This document shows, in pieces, positions 23,078 to 35,501 of a stretch of 64,000 nt of DNA. The stretch is taken from contig CM067067.1 in assembly GCA_033980235.1 (NCBI GenBank), positions 35,881,200 through 35,945,199 on the forward strand. The letters run 5' to 3'. The notes under the pieces are model-generated. The model made no database searches, was not told the origin of the DNA, and was given only the letters and a program-made list of their open reading frames with translations. Each line of letters starts with the position of its first letter. Positions within the stretch are counted from its first letter, which is position 1. Origin of the DNA: Diadema setosum (Eukaryota; Echinodermata; Echinoidea; Diadematoida; Diadematidae). Made by a program: the position numbers and the translations under genes.

Positions 23078-23683
23078 ATGCCAAACAACGGCAGCGTAGG
23101 TACCGACCGCTATGATCTGGAATCCGCCAACTTCCTAGGAATCACCGAGGAGACAACGAAACCTTGTTACCATCCATGGCATCAACGATTTCGGATCAAC
23201 GACCCATCAACGCCGTGTCACCGCACGATCTCAGCATGGAGCTACCTTGGTAGCTCCATGATCTCAGAATTGACCTCGGTGTCACCACGGACTTCCTGGG
23301 CAGCTAGTGACAGGAATCTGCTGTTACCAACGTCTGCGGATAAAGAGAAGAAGAATTTTCATTGTCAGTCACGGGGGTCGAAGTCACTCGCCGGAGTCGC
23401 CCGTTGGGCTCACCTGGTTCCGAAAGGTAAACACATAAAAGTGCCGAAATGCGTCGGTTCAACCTTGGTCGGATCTCTCGGTGAGGGCGGTATAACAGTC
23501 GAGATTGGATGTCTCAAAACCCGACGAGAAGTCTATGGAGTGTCGTTTTCGTTGCTGTTGGTGTGCTTTTTTTTTTGGGGGGGGGGTTTGAATTCAATCT
23601 CCGCAGAGTCATTAAACATCAGCGAAACGTTAGATAAAGTAGGGGGAGCTCAACTCCATTTTAATTGGCAGTATACTCAGTAA
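23078..23683 (+). CDS. Longest open frame in window, 201 codons, doubtful
   Basis: An ATG frame in a less AT-rich interval (about 22900-23560). The peptide has no recognisable domain, no signal peptide and no repeats, and its last third runs through a T/G homopolymer tract (LLLVCFFFWGGG). It contains the 26-bp palindromic micro-insertion with its 7-bp duplication; 33 bases were added in total, which keeps the frame open. The local composition could reflect an exon, a non-coding RNA or a regulatory block downstream of the candidate first exon. I favour non-coding. Confidence 0.15.
   Translation: MPNNGSVGTDRYDLESANFLGITEETTKPCYHPWHQRFRINDPSTPCHRTISAWSYLGSSMISELTSVSPRTSWAASDRNLLLPTSADKEKKNFHCQSRGSKSLAGVARWAHLVPKGKHIKVPKCVGSTLVGSLGEGGITVEIGCLKTRREVYGVSFSLLLVCFFFWGGGLNSISAESLNISETLDKVGGAQLHFNWQYTQ
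23228..23267. mobile_element. 26-bp palindromic micro-insertion with 7-bp target duplication, copy 2
   Basis: Perfect 11-bp arms CATGGAGCTAC (23235-23245) and GTAGCTCCATG (23250-23260), identical to those at 16621, separated by CTTG. The flank ATCTCAG occurs directly on both sides (23228-23234 and 23261-23267). The flanks are unrelated to those of copy 1, so the two are independent insertions. Confidence 0.7.
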
Positions 23684-24369
23684 TTTTGTTAAGGAGAGAG
23701 ACGTTTTCTTTCAGTTTCTCTCTAGACTGACAAGAGTTGTGATTAGTATTGTTAAGTACGCTTTGTCACAATCTGTTGGTTTCAAGTAGCCTGTGTTAAA
23801 GCCAACTTTCATGAAGTTACTAGGTAATGAACTGTCCTGTTGGAAATCATTAACTGTTCTTGCTTGATAAAGTCGAAGCCTAGGTTCATGACAAATGATT
23901 TAAAGCAAAATGAACAAAATATAAAAGAAAATCTTCAGGCATTCAACTGACACAAACCCTGACATGTTGACGAATCAAATCTGGTTTGCGAAACCCGTTT
24001 CTAGCCTTATGAAGGGAAATGTTGTCAGTCTTTATGGCCACTGCATGCATGCATCCACTACAAAGATGAATAGGCCTACTATTACTTATTACAAGTCATA
24101 GACTATTCATTTTAAGTTATTTGTTGTGTGAAAATCGAAATTTGATGCGGGATCAAACATCTTAAATCATTATGCTCTATAGGTTTTGATGAGGATCTTC
24201 TCACAAAGCGTCAAAAAAGGACTAAACTGAAGTGTGTTGTGGTAATAATCCTGAACGCAAAGATCAGCTGTCAGTTGTGCAGTCGTGTCAAAAAGTGATC
24301 ATGCATTCCTGGCCTTTGAAGCCCGAATGATAATTATGTAAAGAGTGATATGTGAGATATGTGAAGTAA

Positions 24370-24410
<41 letters not shown>

Positions 24411-27400
24411 GTTTCCAATAAATCTCTACGCCTATTGCCGACAGTGAATCGGTATCAGGAAGGTCTTATAACAAGATCTTATCTCGTCATTCATTTTTAA
24501 CCACTGAATCCCAACAACTTTATCTACACTCTTCAACATTGTTGAAGTTAAGCGTTCCAACGTGTACTGAACACTGATCCTTATCCAATATTATCCTCTA
24601 TTTATTATAGCTCAAGCTTGTCTAAAGCATTACAATACCACAAAAAGCATTTTTCTTTTCTTTGATAGTTCTGATTTTTTCCCCTAGACTTATTTTGATT
24701 GCTTTGACTTTGGCTTCACGTGACCTGTTCTGTCGCTAGGGGACCACGAAAATTATATACCCGACACCTAACTCTTGGCACAATTTCAACGTTGTGGTGG
24801 AATTTGCGGTCGGATGCGATAATTTATGTACATGTTGCGTGAGAAGTCCGTTTCTAATCTGATATGAGCCAGCAGATGCAACTCGTGGATTTATTGCAGC
24901 TAGACTGCAGCGCCGCAACGGTGAAGTTTATTCACACCCTGCAGTCGACAACTGTATTAGAATAATAGTCTGCCATTTGCGTTAGCCGTCATTGTGTACA
25001 TACACCTACACTTGTAAAGTTTCAACCACCCCTTCCCATTTACGGCCCAGACCGTCCTAAGATCTCTTCCACCACCCCTCCCCCCCCCCCCCCCCACACA
25101 CACACAAATTGCAATAGAGCATGCAATGATACAGGAGTTGTTTGAGTGCTTGACTGCAGACGAATTGTTCGTTTGTGGTGTAAAATCACTATTAACGTCA
25201 CTTGCGTATCCGCCAATTATGCCAGGTAATTTTGCCTCTCTGAGGAGCTGCTCTCGGTAAATTCCTCATCCTTTCCAAACAGCATTATGTTTGTCGCTCC
25301 AGTTTTGACGTAGTGGTTTTGCAAATTCTTTCAAGCACACTTATCATCCAGTCATTATGATACTTGGAATTCATTAAAGTCAAACGAAACCGTGAAAAAA
25401 AGTCAGAAATAATGATATAAAGAGGTTCATTGATCTGTGTCAATACCGTCTATACCAAAGCAGTAAAGAGAGAGAGACATGATGTAATGAATATATAATG
25501 TTTTAACTTTATGCAATGACAGTGCACTGCATGTTGACGGAAAGACGTGCACATTGTATGTTTTTTTTTTTCGCATGTAGTGATGGGAGAGGAAAATGGT
25601 CCAAGTGTGTGGGACCGTTAATACCATTACTTTTCTCTCTCAATTAACTTCTTGCTATCTGTGCTTATTTAGATAGTTTGGGATTGTGAAACAGATAACA
25701 TCTGGAAAATGAAATGAATGATATTTGGCTCTTATACCCCTTTTTCAAACTATACATTACTTTTGTCTTTGCCTGATATAATATTAAATCTCTCTCACAC
25801 ACGCACAAACAACGTACACACTTCATTTTGTAGGCAGACAGAGGTAAATGAATAGATAGATAGATTTAGACAGATAAACAGATACAGTTTGGTAGATATA
25901 TAGATGGATAGATAATCAGATTGATTGATAGATAAATAGGTAGATAGATATATAAGTAGATAGATTGATAGATAGACAGACAAATAGACAAATTGATAGA
26001 TCAATTGATAGATGAATAAAAACAAAAACATTGGAAGGAGATTAAACAATAGGGAGGAGCGAAAAAGAAACAGAGAATTGCAAGAGAACGAAAGTTTTTT
26101 TTTTTTCATCTACAAAATAATACTTCATTTTCTATAGATCTGTATACTTGTAACATATTGCTCTTAGAGCGAAGAAAACCAGGACAACCTAAGGCAAACG
26201 TAAGCAAAGCAAAATGTATATATGATTAAACGAACTATTGTTATTTTTGTTTACCTTGACACTGTATTTTTAGACATTCCATAACCCATAGGTACAAAAT
26301 AATGTGTCGATGTCAACTTTCCATTAGTAGATTAGATTAACAAGTGATTTGTATGATACATTGACGAAGATGCACTCCTAGCATACTAGCAGTTCAGTTT
26401 GTCGTAATCCAGTAAAATCCCCATTCCTCTATCTCACCCGTGGAAACAGAAACAACCAAAGTAAGTCAACAATTTCCAAAAATTAATGTGCCCAATAGAC
26501 AAGAAAACCAACAACACTGCTATAAAGTTAATAGAGCATTCATTAATGTGTTTCTCTGGTTGTGATATTTTTTTCACCGAACATGACGGTTCATTAAAAA
26601 ATCTCTCCGTTTCGGTTATACATTGTCATGCGTTCTTCTGCCTTTCCTCCTAAGACCATTCATTATAAGCGCCTTCGAGCACCTTTGCACATGGATCTCT
26701 CCAATGCATATGGAAGGTAAGAGTCATTTTATACAAGCACACAGACAATGTACAGACAAAACAAAGAAAAATTGCTGCTCTATCACCATGGGTGCCAGGG
26801 GAAAATAGTGTCTCATTCAATATGTTCATGATGTTTGCGTAGCGCCAGATATGAGCGTACCTGCGTCACAGAGCACATGGCGGGAATACTATAAGTCATT
26901 ATAATGTATCTTTCAACACTACATTGGGAACTGCATTGGTCTGTGTTGCCTTAATGAATGCAAAGCCAAGGAAATTGACCTACTAGTGCATGGAGCTAGG
27001 GAAACATTCGTACTGCAATGTGACGGTAAGCCCTTATCACTGTATATGGCTGCGTTGTAAGAGGAGTGTCATAAATTGTTCACACAAAAACTGCCGTGGG
27101 CAAACGGCAAAAGTAAACCGAATGCCATCCATTTACGACACATTATAGGGGTGTGTTCTAGGTCAAAATGGCGTACATGGTGAGTTGAAGTTATCCTTGT
27201 AATTTCGGCAGAGCCAAGTGTATTTGGTCTGCAATAAAACTTCCTCGGTAATATTTTTGTTATATTATGGCAATGTATCGTTTGCCCACAATCATTTGAG
27301 ATACCGTAGAAAATACATTATAATAACATTATCTCGGAGCTGAATTTTGCAGATGCATGGATTGTTTATGGCCTTAGATAAGCAGGACAAACTTTTAAGG

Positions 27401-28715
27401 TGTAACGGTTCTGCATTCGATAACGTGCTGATACGAAGTCCCAATGATAGGTGTTTTTTTTTTTTTTCGGAATGAGCTTTACCGTTTGAGATCGTCAAAG
27501 TATACATGCGTACATGATGGTGATACGAGACGAAATAAACAATGTTAGACGGCCGTAGTGGTTGTAATGACATGGGTGAAATATTATGTAGCAGAGGGTT
27601 GCCCTATGTCCGACCCATTGGCGCTCCCCTGCCGTCGAACTCCCCGAGCGGAAATGAAGACGACAATGGCGCACCATACACACACCCCTGCTAGGCAAGC
27701 ACCCGCGCTGGCGGTCCCCCGTGTGAAGTGGCGCCTTGCTCTTCGGGGTCGGTGACTGGTAAATCGGCACAGCACCGGCTGCGCTGCGCCAGGAGATATG
27801 GCTCTTGTCAGTGTTCGGGGGCTTGGGATGTGATTTTCGACAGGACTGGGATGGCGTTCAGTGGTGAAATGAAATGATAGAAATACCAGGTGTACTCAAG
27901 TAAAAGTCTGTCCAAAGGTTACAATATATACACATACATAAATGATAATTTTGAATGAACTATCTATTATATGTACATAAAATTTTGAATGTGTATTCGT
28001 ACAAAGACACATACATCATTTTCACAGTCTGGATTTATTTTCTCATTTTGACAATACTGACATGACTCATACTCAGCAAATACAAGCGTAGAAATCATAC
28101 CCGAATGTCAAATAACGAGATGGGGTACTGCGTATGTACGAAAAAGATAGCATTTTGAAGGAGAGAGTTCCCTTAGTAGATTATTAAACTCGAGTGTAAA
28201 TAATTTGGAAGGCTCGTTAGGGTAGATAAGCAGAAGAGAACAGAAAAGCAAAAGTTACATGCGTCTATTACTGGCCATGCCATATAGTTACCAACTTCTC
28301 ATATGCATTGGATGTAAAGTTTCAACTTTTTCAATCATCATCTTTTCATCAACATCCTTCATGGTTAATGTTAAACAAACAAACAAACAAACACTAACAA
28401 TCAGCAGGAAAGGAGAGCATTTAGAAAATATCCAGCATGCTGTAATCATGTACTTTTATCATTATCTTGGTCCCGTCTCCTAAAGTGATCAGTTATTTCT
28501 CATGTAATGCTGACTATGAAATGCTAGGAATATACACTCATTTAAGTCGCCAATGATGTCGAATTTGCTATTTGAAAATGATGATGTCTACTGCATACCC
28601 CATGTATACCCCTTGTTTCGAATTTAAACAAATAAGGAAACTGACCAGAAATAACATTCTCGCCAGACAAGCATTGAAAAACTAAAGGGCTTCATTGACG
28701 AACACTGTAAAAGGG
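23684..28715. other. Non-coding region with microsatellites
   Basis: Contains (TA)n at 24368-24410, a C17-type run at 25079-25096 followed by CA units, (GATA)n-type repeats at about 25850-26012, and (AAAC)n at 28373-28394. A solo CATGGAGCTAG near 26990 resembles one arm of the micro-palindromes but has no partner. No gene recognised. The frames are short and unmatched. Confidence 0.5.
27590..27840. promoter_or_regulatory. GC- and CpG-rich island with CCAAT box
   Basis: A distinct GC-rich block in AT-rich surroundings, with many CpGs and a CCAAT motif on the minus strand (complement of ATTGG at about 27618). Overlapping frames of about 65 codons exist on both strands, as expected from high GC alone. 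It could be a promoter or enhancer. No TATA box or splice site links it to a gene. Confidence 0.25.
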
Positions 28716-28780
28716 CTGGCCATAGCTCAGTACAAATGCATATATGGAAGTCATGGGTTCGAATCTCTATGGAATCCGAT
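28716..28780 (+). repeat. Degenerate tRNA-like (SINE-type) fragment
   Basis: TAGCTCAGT (A-box-like) is followed by GGGTTCGAATCTC (B box / T-loop). The A-B spacing is about 10 bases shorter than in a tRNA, and the acceptor ends do not pair well, so this is a degraded tRNA-derived element. The antisense frame containing RTHDF is the usual artefact of such sequences. Confidence 0.45.
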
Positions 28781-29153
28781 TTACTTTGATCATTTTTAAT
28801 CATACGTGCATTTACTATACATACAGCTTCTACTAATACTAACGCTATAGCAGATTTATTTCTCAAATTATTTTTCTTACGTTCTAACTAATTACTCTTA
28901 CTGCTATGAATGTGATATCTTTCACACCTATATAAGTTTGCTATTATAAACCCTTTCGTAGGTAGAGTTAGCAATCCATGAGCAGAAAAAAAAATAATAA
29001 TTTGCCATATAGCAGGTATGTTGGTTTAAATTCATTGAGATAAGAATCTATAATGTCAAGATTATTCATGTAATCCTTAATATTACACTCCACCACATCA
29101 ACCTGATAACAACAAAGTGTCCATCAAATGCTAGTAGTTGGCAATAATAACAG

Positions 29154-29226
<73 letters not shown>

Positions 29227-29799
29227 GAAACTGGATACAATGCATATGAAATGGATGCTTCCCCGATTCTTGATTGAGAATCTTCTCTGGTCACCTGGTC
29301 TATGCAAATTCATTCTTTGTTTAAACACGAGTCAAAATATTATTGTTACATCGGATAACCTTATGCACTATATGTTTCCTTGGAACGAGTGAAGTACCTA
29401 ACCAACTGAAAAAAAAAGAAAAGGAAAGTCATTTGCCGAAATGTGCACATAAATAAGCTAATTAGGAAACGGTTTATTGTTGTAGTTCATCATGACGTAC
29501 AGGAAAACGAAAGTGATTGTGATTGAACTGATTACTTTAAAAGCAGACACTGCCGTGTTCTTGTGACGGTTATTGTCTTCTCCCATAATTTTGTTAAATG
29601 ACCTTGCAAATCCTCGATTTGATCAAGTTATTTTCACTAAGATGTTAATGTTGAAAGCTTCAAAGAAGCTCCCACGGAATGTTTCACTATTTCTTGAACA
29701 CGCAGGTTTATGGATTAGAGTGATATGCTGCGTGATGCATTCTTCTGTTTTACATCATAGAATATTAAGAAGGCTTTGTTTCATCAGTATAATTTATTT
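28781..29799. repeat. AT-rich sequence with long (TA)n
   Basis: A perfect (TA)n run at about 29155-29222 lies in unique AT-rich DNA. The frames at 29138-29392 and 29573-29803 are partly (TA)n or unmatched. No gene seen. Confidence 0.6.
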
Positions 29800-29945
29800 C
29801 TAATCTAATCTCCTCTTTTCTCATCTCAACTCGTCTAATCTAAGTTATTAATCTAATCTAGTCCAATCTAATCAAATCTTATCTCATCTCATCTCACCCC
29901 ATCTCTTCCCCACTCGTCCAATCTAATCTCATCTTATCTCATTAT
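29800..29945. repeat. Degenerate TCTAA/TCTCA pentamer array
   Basis: About 145 bases built of TCTAA, TCTCA and TCCAA five-base units in irregular order, e.g. AATCTAATCTAGTCCAATCT. Such degenerate pentamer arrays resemble aged LINE tails or minisatellites. Confidence 0.7.
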
Positions 29946-32900
29946 TATCATCTAATTTAATCGATAGTTCTGTCAATTAGCCGTATAATACAAACATATT
30001 TTGTGGTTTAGCGTCTGCAATCGTAAAACAAGTCACTTAAACAGGTGTCTTTATAAATCGATGCAGTTAGAGATACACACAATGCTACCACGAAGCGGGA
30101 AGTGAGGAGGATCCCATTCAAAACTGCATGCACTCGTCACAATCACACATTACTACATGGCTACATTCCATCCAGTGAACGTCACAATTGTTCTCCAGCG
30201 CTGACGAGGTGGGTTTTACGGCGTAACCTGCTATCAGCCTTAATGACAGCAGCCTGTTGCAGACACAACTTACATCAGGACTTTAAGGTTTTTTTCCCTG
30301 TGTTTTATTATCATTATTATTTTTTTGTCCGACAGGAATTATCATGAATTATGATTTCTAACGCCAGAACGGACTGCAGACAGGCTCGAACTATCGAGAC
30401 TCTCTCCGGCCGATCTCCGGGGAACAATATCGGACGATACGCCTGGCTGCCGGTTCGCCGAGTCGGAACTCGAGGAGAGGACTAGGCAGTTTGTTGGTCT
30501 TTCTGTTGTTGTTGTTGTTGTTGTCGTTGTTTTTGTTTAGGTAGAAAGAGAAGAAGGGGGTAGATTGAGAAGGGGAGAGAGGGAGAGTGCAAACGGAATA
30601 CAACAAAGCGCATGATAACTGAAGAGTAGCATTTAGGATCGGTATGCTCACACCTGCTCAAAAAGGGGGGAATGCTTGGTGTCACTAAAGGAACACCGTG
30701 TAAAATTCTTTCTTGTCCTCTCTAACAAAACAAAACACAATAAAGCAAAACAAAACAAAATAAAACAAAGCAAATCAAAACAAATAAAACAAAACAAACA
30801 AAAACAAAAAACAAAACAAAACAAAACAAGACCAGGAAGAAAAGCAAATCAAATACACTTGCCTAACAAAAGGAAGTTGTGGAAAAGGAAAAAGAAATGG
30901 GAGGTGGTACAGTCACATGACTAGAGAAAGTGCAAGTATTAAAAAGCGACGATTCCCTTCGGCGTATCAAAAGTTGAGTAAACAAACAAACAAACAAACA
31001 GAAATGGCAAGCAAATAAAGCAGCGGCTTGGGATTATTGCCACTGAAAAAAAAAAAGAAATGTTGAAGGGATGACGAAGATATGACAAAGTGTCTGTGCG
31101 AGTATTCTTCTAAGTACATTCATTTACATCTGAAAGCAATGCCATTTCATAACGCTGTGTTTCTTTAAGATTACCACTTTCTTTTCCATTGCTTTTGGTA
31201 TCTATTTTCTTCAAAAGATTAAGTTTTTTTTTTTTCAGGTACCTAAAATCATGCCGTTTGGAAGTTTTTTTTTTTTGGTGACGCACATGTACTATTTGTG
31301 ATACACTCATATCATCATCGTACTATTCACATTTGTATGTTGTTGTTTTTTTAACTCATTTCTCCATCAACATGCGAGTCCCATTTCTTCTTTGTTTTGT
31401 TTCTACGATAATAATGTATCATTCTTCTATCACTAACAGTATGACTAACGCCATATCTATCTGGATATCTGCCATGACATCTGCCTCGGAATTAAAAGAG
31501 CGAATCATAACTCAACGAATCCTATAATCATAATCACATCATTAAATCATGATATCAATGTTATGCCAGAGCAGGCTGAGCGTTACTTAAGCTTCTGGAT
31601 TCGTGATCCTGTGAATCATCAGGTTAGAAGAAGAATGGTTTCTGAGGGATAGGATTTTGTATCCAATGTTGTTGGACTGAAAGTTCTTAACTATTCGTTG
31701 CTTGTAGATGAGCACCTTCACTAACTCAAGTAGGCCTCTATATGTGATTAATGTATAGTGAATGACAATAACTGCATCTACATGAACATGTAAGTAGAGG
31801 AACATTGGACACGTATGACCATGAATTTGAATTTGTTTGTTTCATTTGCATATATATGCACAGATCTATATGCATATGCAAGATTTGTGCACATATATTA
31901 TAACTATATGCATATACAAAATGTAGGCATGTGATTATTTTCATAAAATCAAATTCTTCAAACCCTGTTTAATGCGTGTGCTTACATTACACATAATTGC
32001 ATCAATATAGTGATTTTGATCCATCTATTTGCAACTATACAACGAGAGCATGAACAAACGAACAAATGAACGAACGAACATACAAGCATCTCCAAATCTC
32101 CAGTACACAGATAAAAACACGCCAACATAGTTCGGAGGCAAGTGATATTAATATGTCGCTCACACAGCTGTCTCACACACTACGACCAGCACAGAAAACC
32201 CCACAACGAATGACTAAAATGGAGCGGTTTTTTTTTTCTCCCCTCCTTTCTTTATTTAACTTGCTTTCTTTTCTAGACTGTTCCGCCATTTCGAGAATGG
32301 CTAAACGTGCATGGCTTCGATAATTACACCCTGCGTCCGTCAAACCAAACGTCGCTGTAATCGTCCATTCTGACAATACGTCCCTTCTTCAGCCCTTGAC
32401 CCCTCCGTCAATGGATGCTATTTCTGCGATCTCCACAGACCAACGGCAGCTCTGCTGGCATTGTATACCATTTTACCTGAACAGTGAGAGAAAGATAAAC
32501 AAAGATGCAACAGATAACGGGCAATTGTGATGAGGTTTTGTCAGCGTTATCTGTTTGATGGTGTTTGTCGATTATTTTTTCTCTCATTTTCTTGCAGTCG
32601 AAAATTGTCGAGGAGTGCATATACAAAAAAGGAATTGACACAATGTCCAGTTGCCTCCAGCTATTAGATTAAGTCAAACTATGACAGTCGTTCGAACAAA
32701 ACCTAATTTTCTAAACCTCTGCTTCAAACGTAAACTTTAGCTGCAACCCATATAGGTATGCTATTCAAACGACCTTTGATGGACTTCGCTTCGTAACTGC
32801 AATTATTTTAATAGCAAGTGGAAGCGTGCGCGCGTTATGAATGCATTTCATGTATTCATTTCGGTGACAAAGGTATTCACCTTTCTTACGCTCTGTGACA

Positions 32901-33808
32901 CGCATTGAAGTCAGCCAACCAGCAACAGGCCAGTGGGCAATGATCTCTTGATTTGCTCGTTTTCCTTGTTTGCTATACACACAGTGGGCAGGACATTTCA
33001 GAAGCGAATTTTTTTTAGGATGATGCGTTTTTTTGTGTTACTCTGCATCATTTCATTCCTCATTTGAAAGGAAGTATAATTTTCTGACTGATCTCACATG
33101 TTAGAACTGTCATTTGAAAATTCCAACTATTCCATACCAATTCAAACGACTAGATGATGCATCTCGCGATGTGTATGTGTGTGTTTGTGCGTGCAACTAC
33201 GCTTGTTATTTCTTGGCAATCCGCCGTTTTACTCCACCATTTGACATCGCAGACTTATTCCGAGGGGACAGGTGCATACGATTTCCTACAATAAATGTTT
33301 GATGATTTCATAGCAGTGGGAGAGAGGGTACGTTGGTGCTAACGAGAGATACATACAAAAAAAAAAATGTCCTAATTCTTTTGGGCTGGGATTGAAGGAA
33401 ACAGTTCTGCCATAACCTTGTTCATCTGGTATCATCAAAATCAAAGCATCTTATATAGAGCAAATATCCTTAACAACAAGAACAACAATCAAGCAAAAAC
33501 AAACAAATGGCTGTAACAAGATTCCTTCACCTTTTCAAGTCTACCATGTGCTGCCTTGACCTGGTAGTAGAGTTAATTAAGTTTAAATCTACCCCTTTAT
33601 TGCCATTGTATATACATAGTAAAGTGAATCCAGAAAGAAGAAAAAAAAAAGACAGAAAAAAAAACTCTGAGGAATGAAAGACTGAAATCTTTTTTTTTTT
33701 CCTGTTAACCCTGCAGCTCTGAGAATATATTATTGTTATATTATAGTTATATTATAGGGCCTGACCATTCTGGACATTTTCATCTCCCCCTTTAACTTAA
33801 ATCCCTTA
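29946..33808. other. Non-coding region with A-rich and GTT repeats
   Basis: Holds (GTT)n at 30504-30536, (AAAAC)n at 30724-30830, (AAAC)n at 30974-31000, T-runs near 31207 and 31266, and a short ATATTATAG duplication near 33730-33758. The block 30100-30480 is less AT-rich but its frames match nothing. No gene recognised. Confidence 0.5.
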
Positions 33809-34134
33809 GGCCCGAATTCACAAAGGTGGTACAAATGAAACCATGGTTTAAACCATGGACAAAAACCATGGAGCGCCAAGTGTCGCATGGAATATTTCGT
33901 TACGAAATCAGTTATTTCGTCGATGAAATAATTATTTTGTGACGAAATGACAACATTTTGTAACTAAATAAACATTTCGTCCACGAAATGATAATTTCGT
34001 TAACGAAACGGTAATTTTGTCGACGAAATCACCAATTTCGTAACGAAATATTCTGTGCGACACTTGGCGCTCCATGGTTTTTGTCCATGGTTTAAACCAT
34101 GGTTTCATTTGTACCGCCTTCGTGAATTCGGGCC
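33809..34134. mobile_element. Palindromic MITE, copy 2
   Basis: Same family and orientation-neutral structure as 18996-19305. The ends are GGCCCGAATTCAC and GTGAATTCGGGCC, with inner ACCATGGTTTAAACCATGG palindromes and GCGCCAAGTGTCGC arms. The core has one more 21-bp palindromic unit than copy 1. The arms match almost perfectly, so this copy could fold into a nearly complete hairpin. No transposase and no clear target duplication. Confidence 0.88.
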
Positions 34135-35202
34135 TTTGTGTCTTTCCTCTCTCCATCTCCATCCACCTCCCCCACTCCTTTCTTCTGGCCTATACTTTCG
34201 GACGAGATGATAGCATGCATCATTGTCGATAACTCTCGATATAACGGCATGTAAGTATTATTGGTGACACTTCGAGTTTTGACTTTGGTGATGAACACGT
34301 TTTCTGAAACAAATCAGACGCTTCCAGTGAGATTTTGCCCTGAATAAAGTGTTATCATTGATGACCACCGCATAAATTTAAAAGCTGAACGCTGTTTTGA
34401 CTTGAAGACATTTCAGATGCTCGATTTTCACCTCGGATCTCTATGGTCATGATAATTTATGTGCGCAAGTTGAACTATAGCTTTATATCTGACAAGTAGG
34501 CGATGTATGGAACTAAGGCCAAGCGTTTTACATGTCATTCACATTACACCAAGACGCATGCCCATTGACATTCTGGATGACCATATCTTTTAGGTTTTCC
34601 TTGGTTACACTGCAGAAGAACAGATCTTTGAAAAATAGGGGGAAACATATCCGATTAGTTACTTTTGTCATGAAAAATTAAAGATTTTTATTATTTTTTT
34701 TGGGGGGGGGAGGGGTGTTTTGTTTATCTTTGTTTTCGTTTATCTATCAGAAAAGCAAATTCTACAGATTTGTCACCCATATACATCCACATAGTGAGAT
34801 GAATGACAGATTGAGTTTCGGAATGAATTCAGCGCACGGGTGAAAATATCTTTGTTTTCCAGCAAAACATAGGAACTTGGAAAACTGCCATGTTGTCATA
34901 AATCAAGAACACAATTTAAAGAATCTAGATTTGATTTACTTATAATTATTCTTTTCATCTTAAAGGGGATGGCTAGTAACTGATCAGTGGGAATCAGTGG
35001 GAATGCTGGGGGGGGGGGGTGATTGTTCCATCCTTGTGGGATTCATTTAAGAGTACATTACATACCTATTGTTGTGTGAAAATTATTTGCTTCAGAATGA
35101 TCTCATATTCAAGTATAAATGTGCAGTTTAATCGCCCCGTCACTGTACAGGCATGATAACCTGGAAACATTAAACTTCACATTACTTGTATTACATGTAT
35201 AC

Positions 35203-35268
<66 letters not shown>

Positions 35269-35464
35269 GAATGCTGGAAAAGCAAGGCAAGACAACATTT
35301 ACCGAAGAGAAATTTGTGAAGATTGTATTACAAGTGGCAAAAATAGGAAACGAACAAAAGGCAACAACAGGTCTTGGACATGCATATAGGCCTACCCTGA
35401 AAACAATTGACATCAATAATGGATATACTCCAGTCTAACAAGCAAAATCCTCCCCCTCTCTCTC

Positions 35465-35501
<37 letters not shown>

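Noticed and set aside
26985..27000. Third copy of the CATGGAGCTAC micro-element
   Set aside because: Only one arm-like word (CATGGAGCTAG) is present, with no inverse partner or flanking duplication.
28716..28780. Functional tRNA gene
   Set aside because: A-box to B-box spacing is too short and the acceptor stem does not pair.
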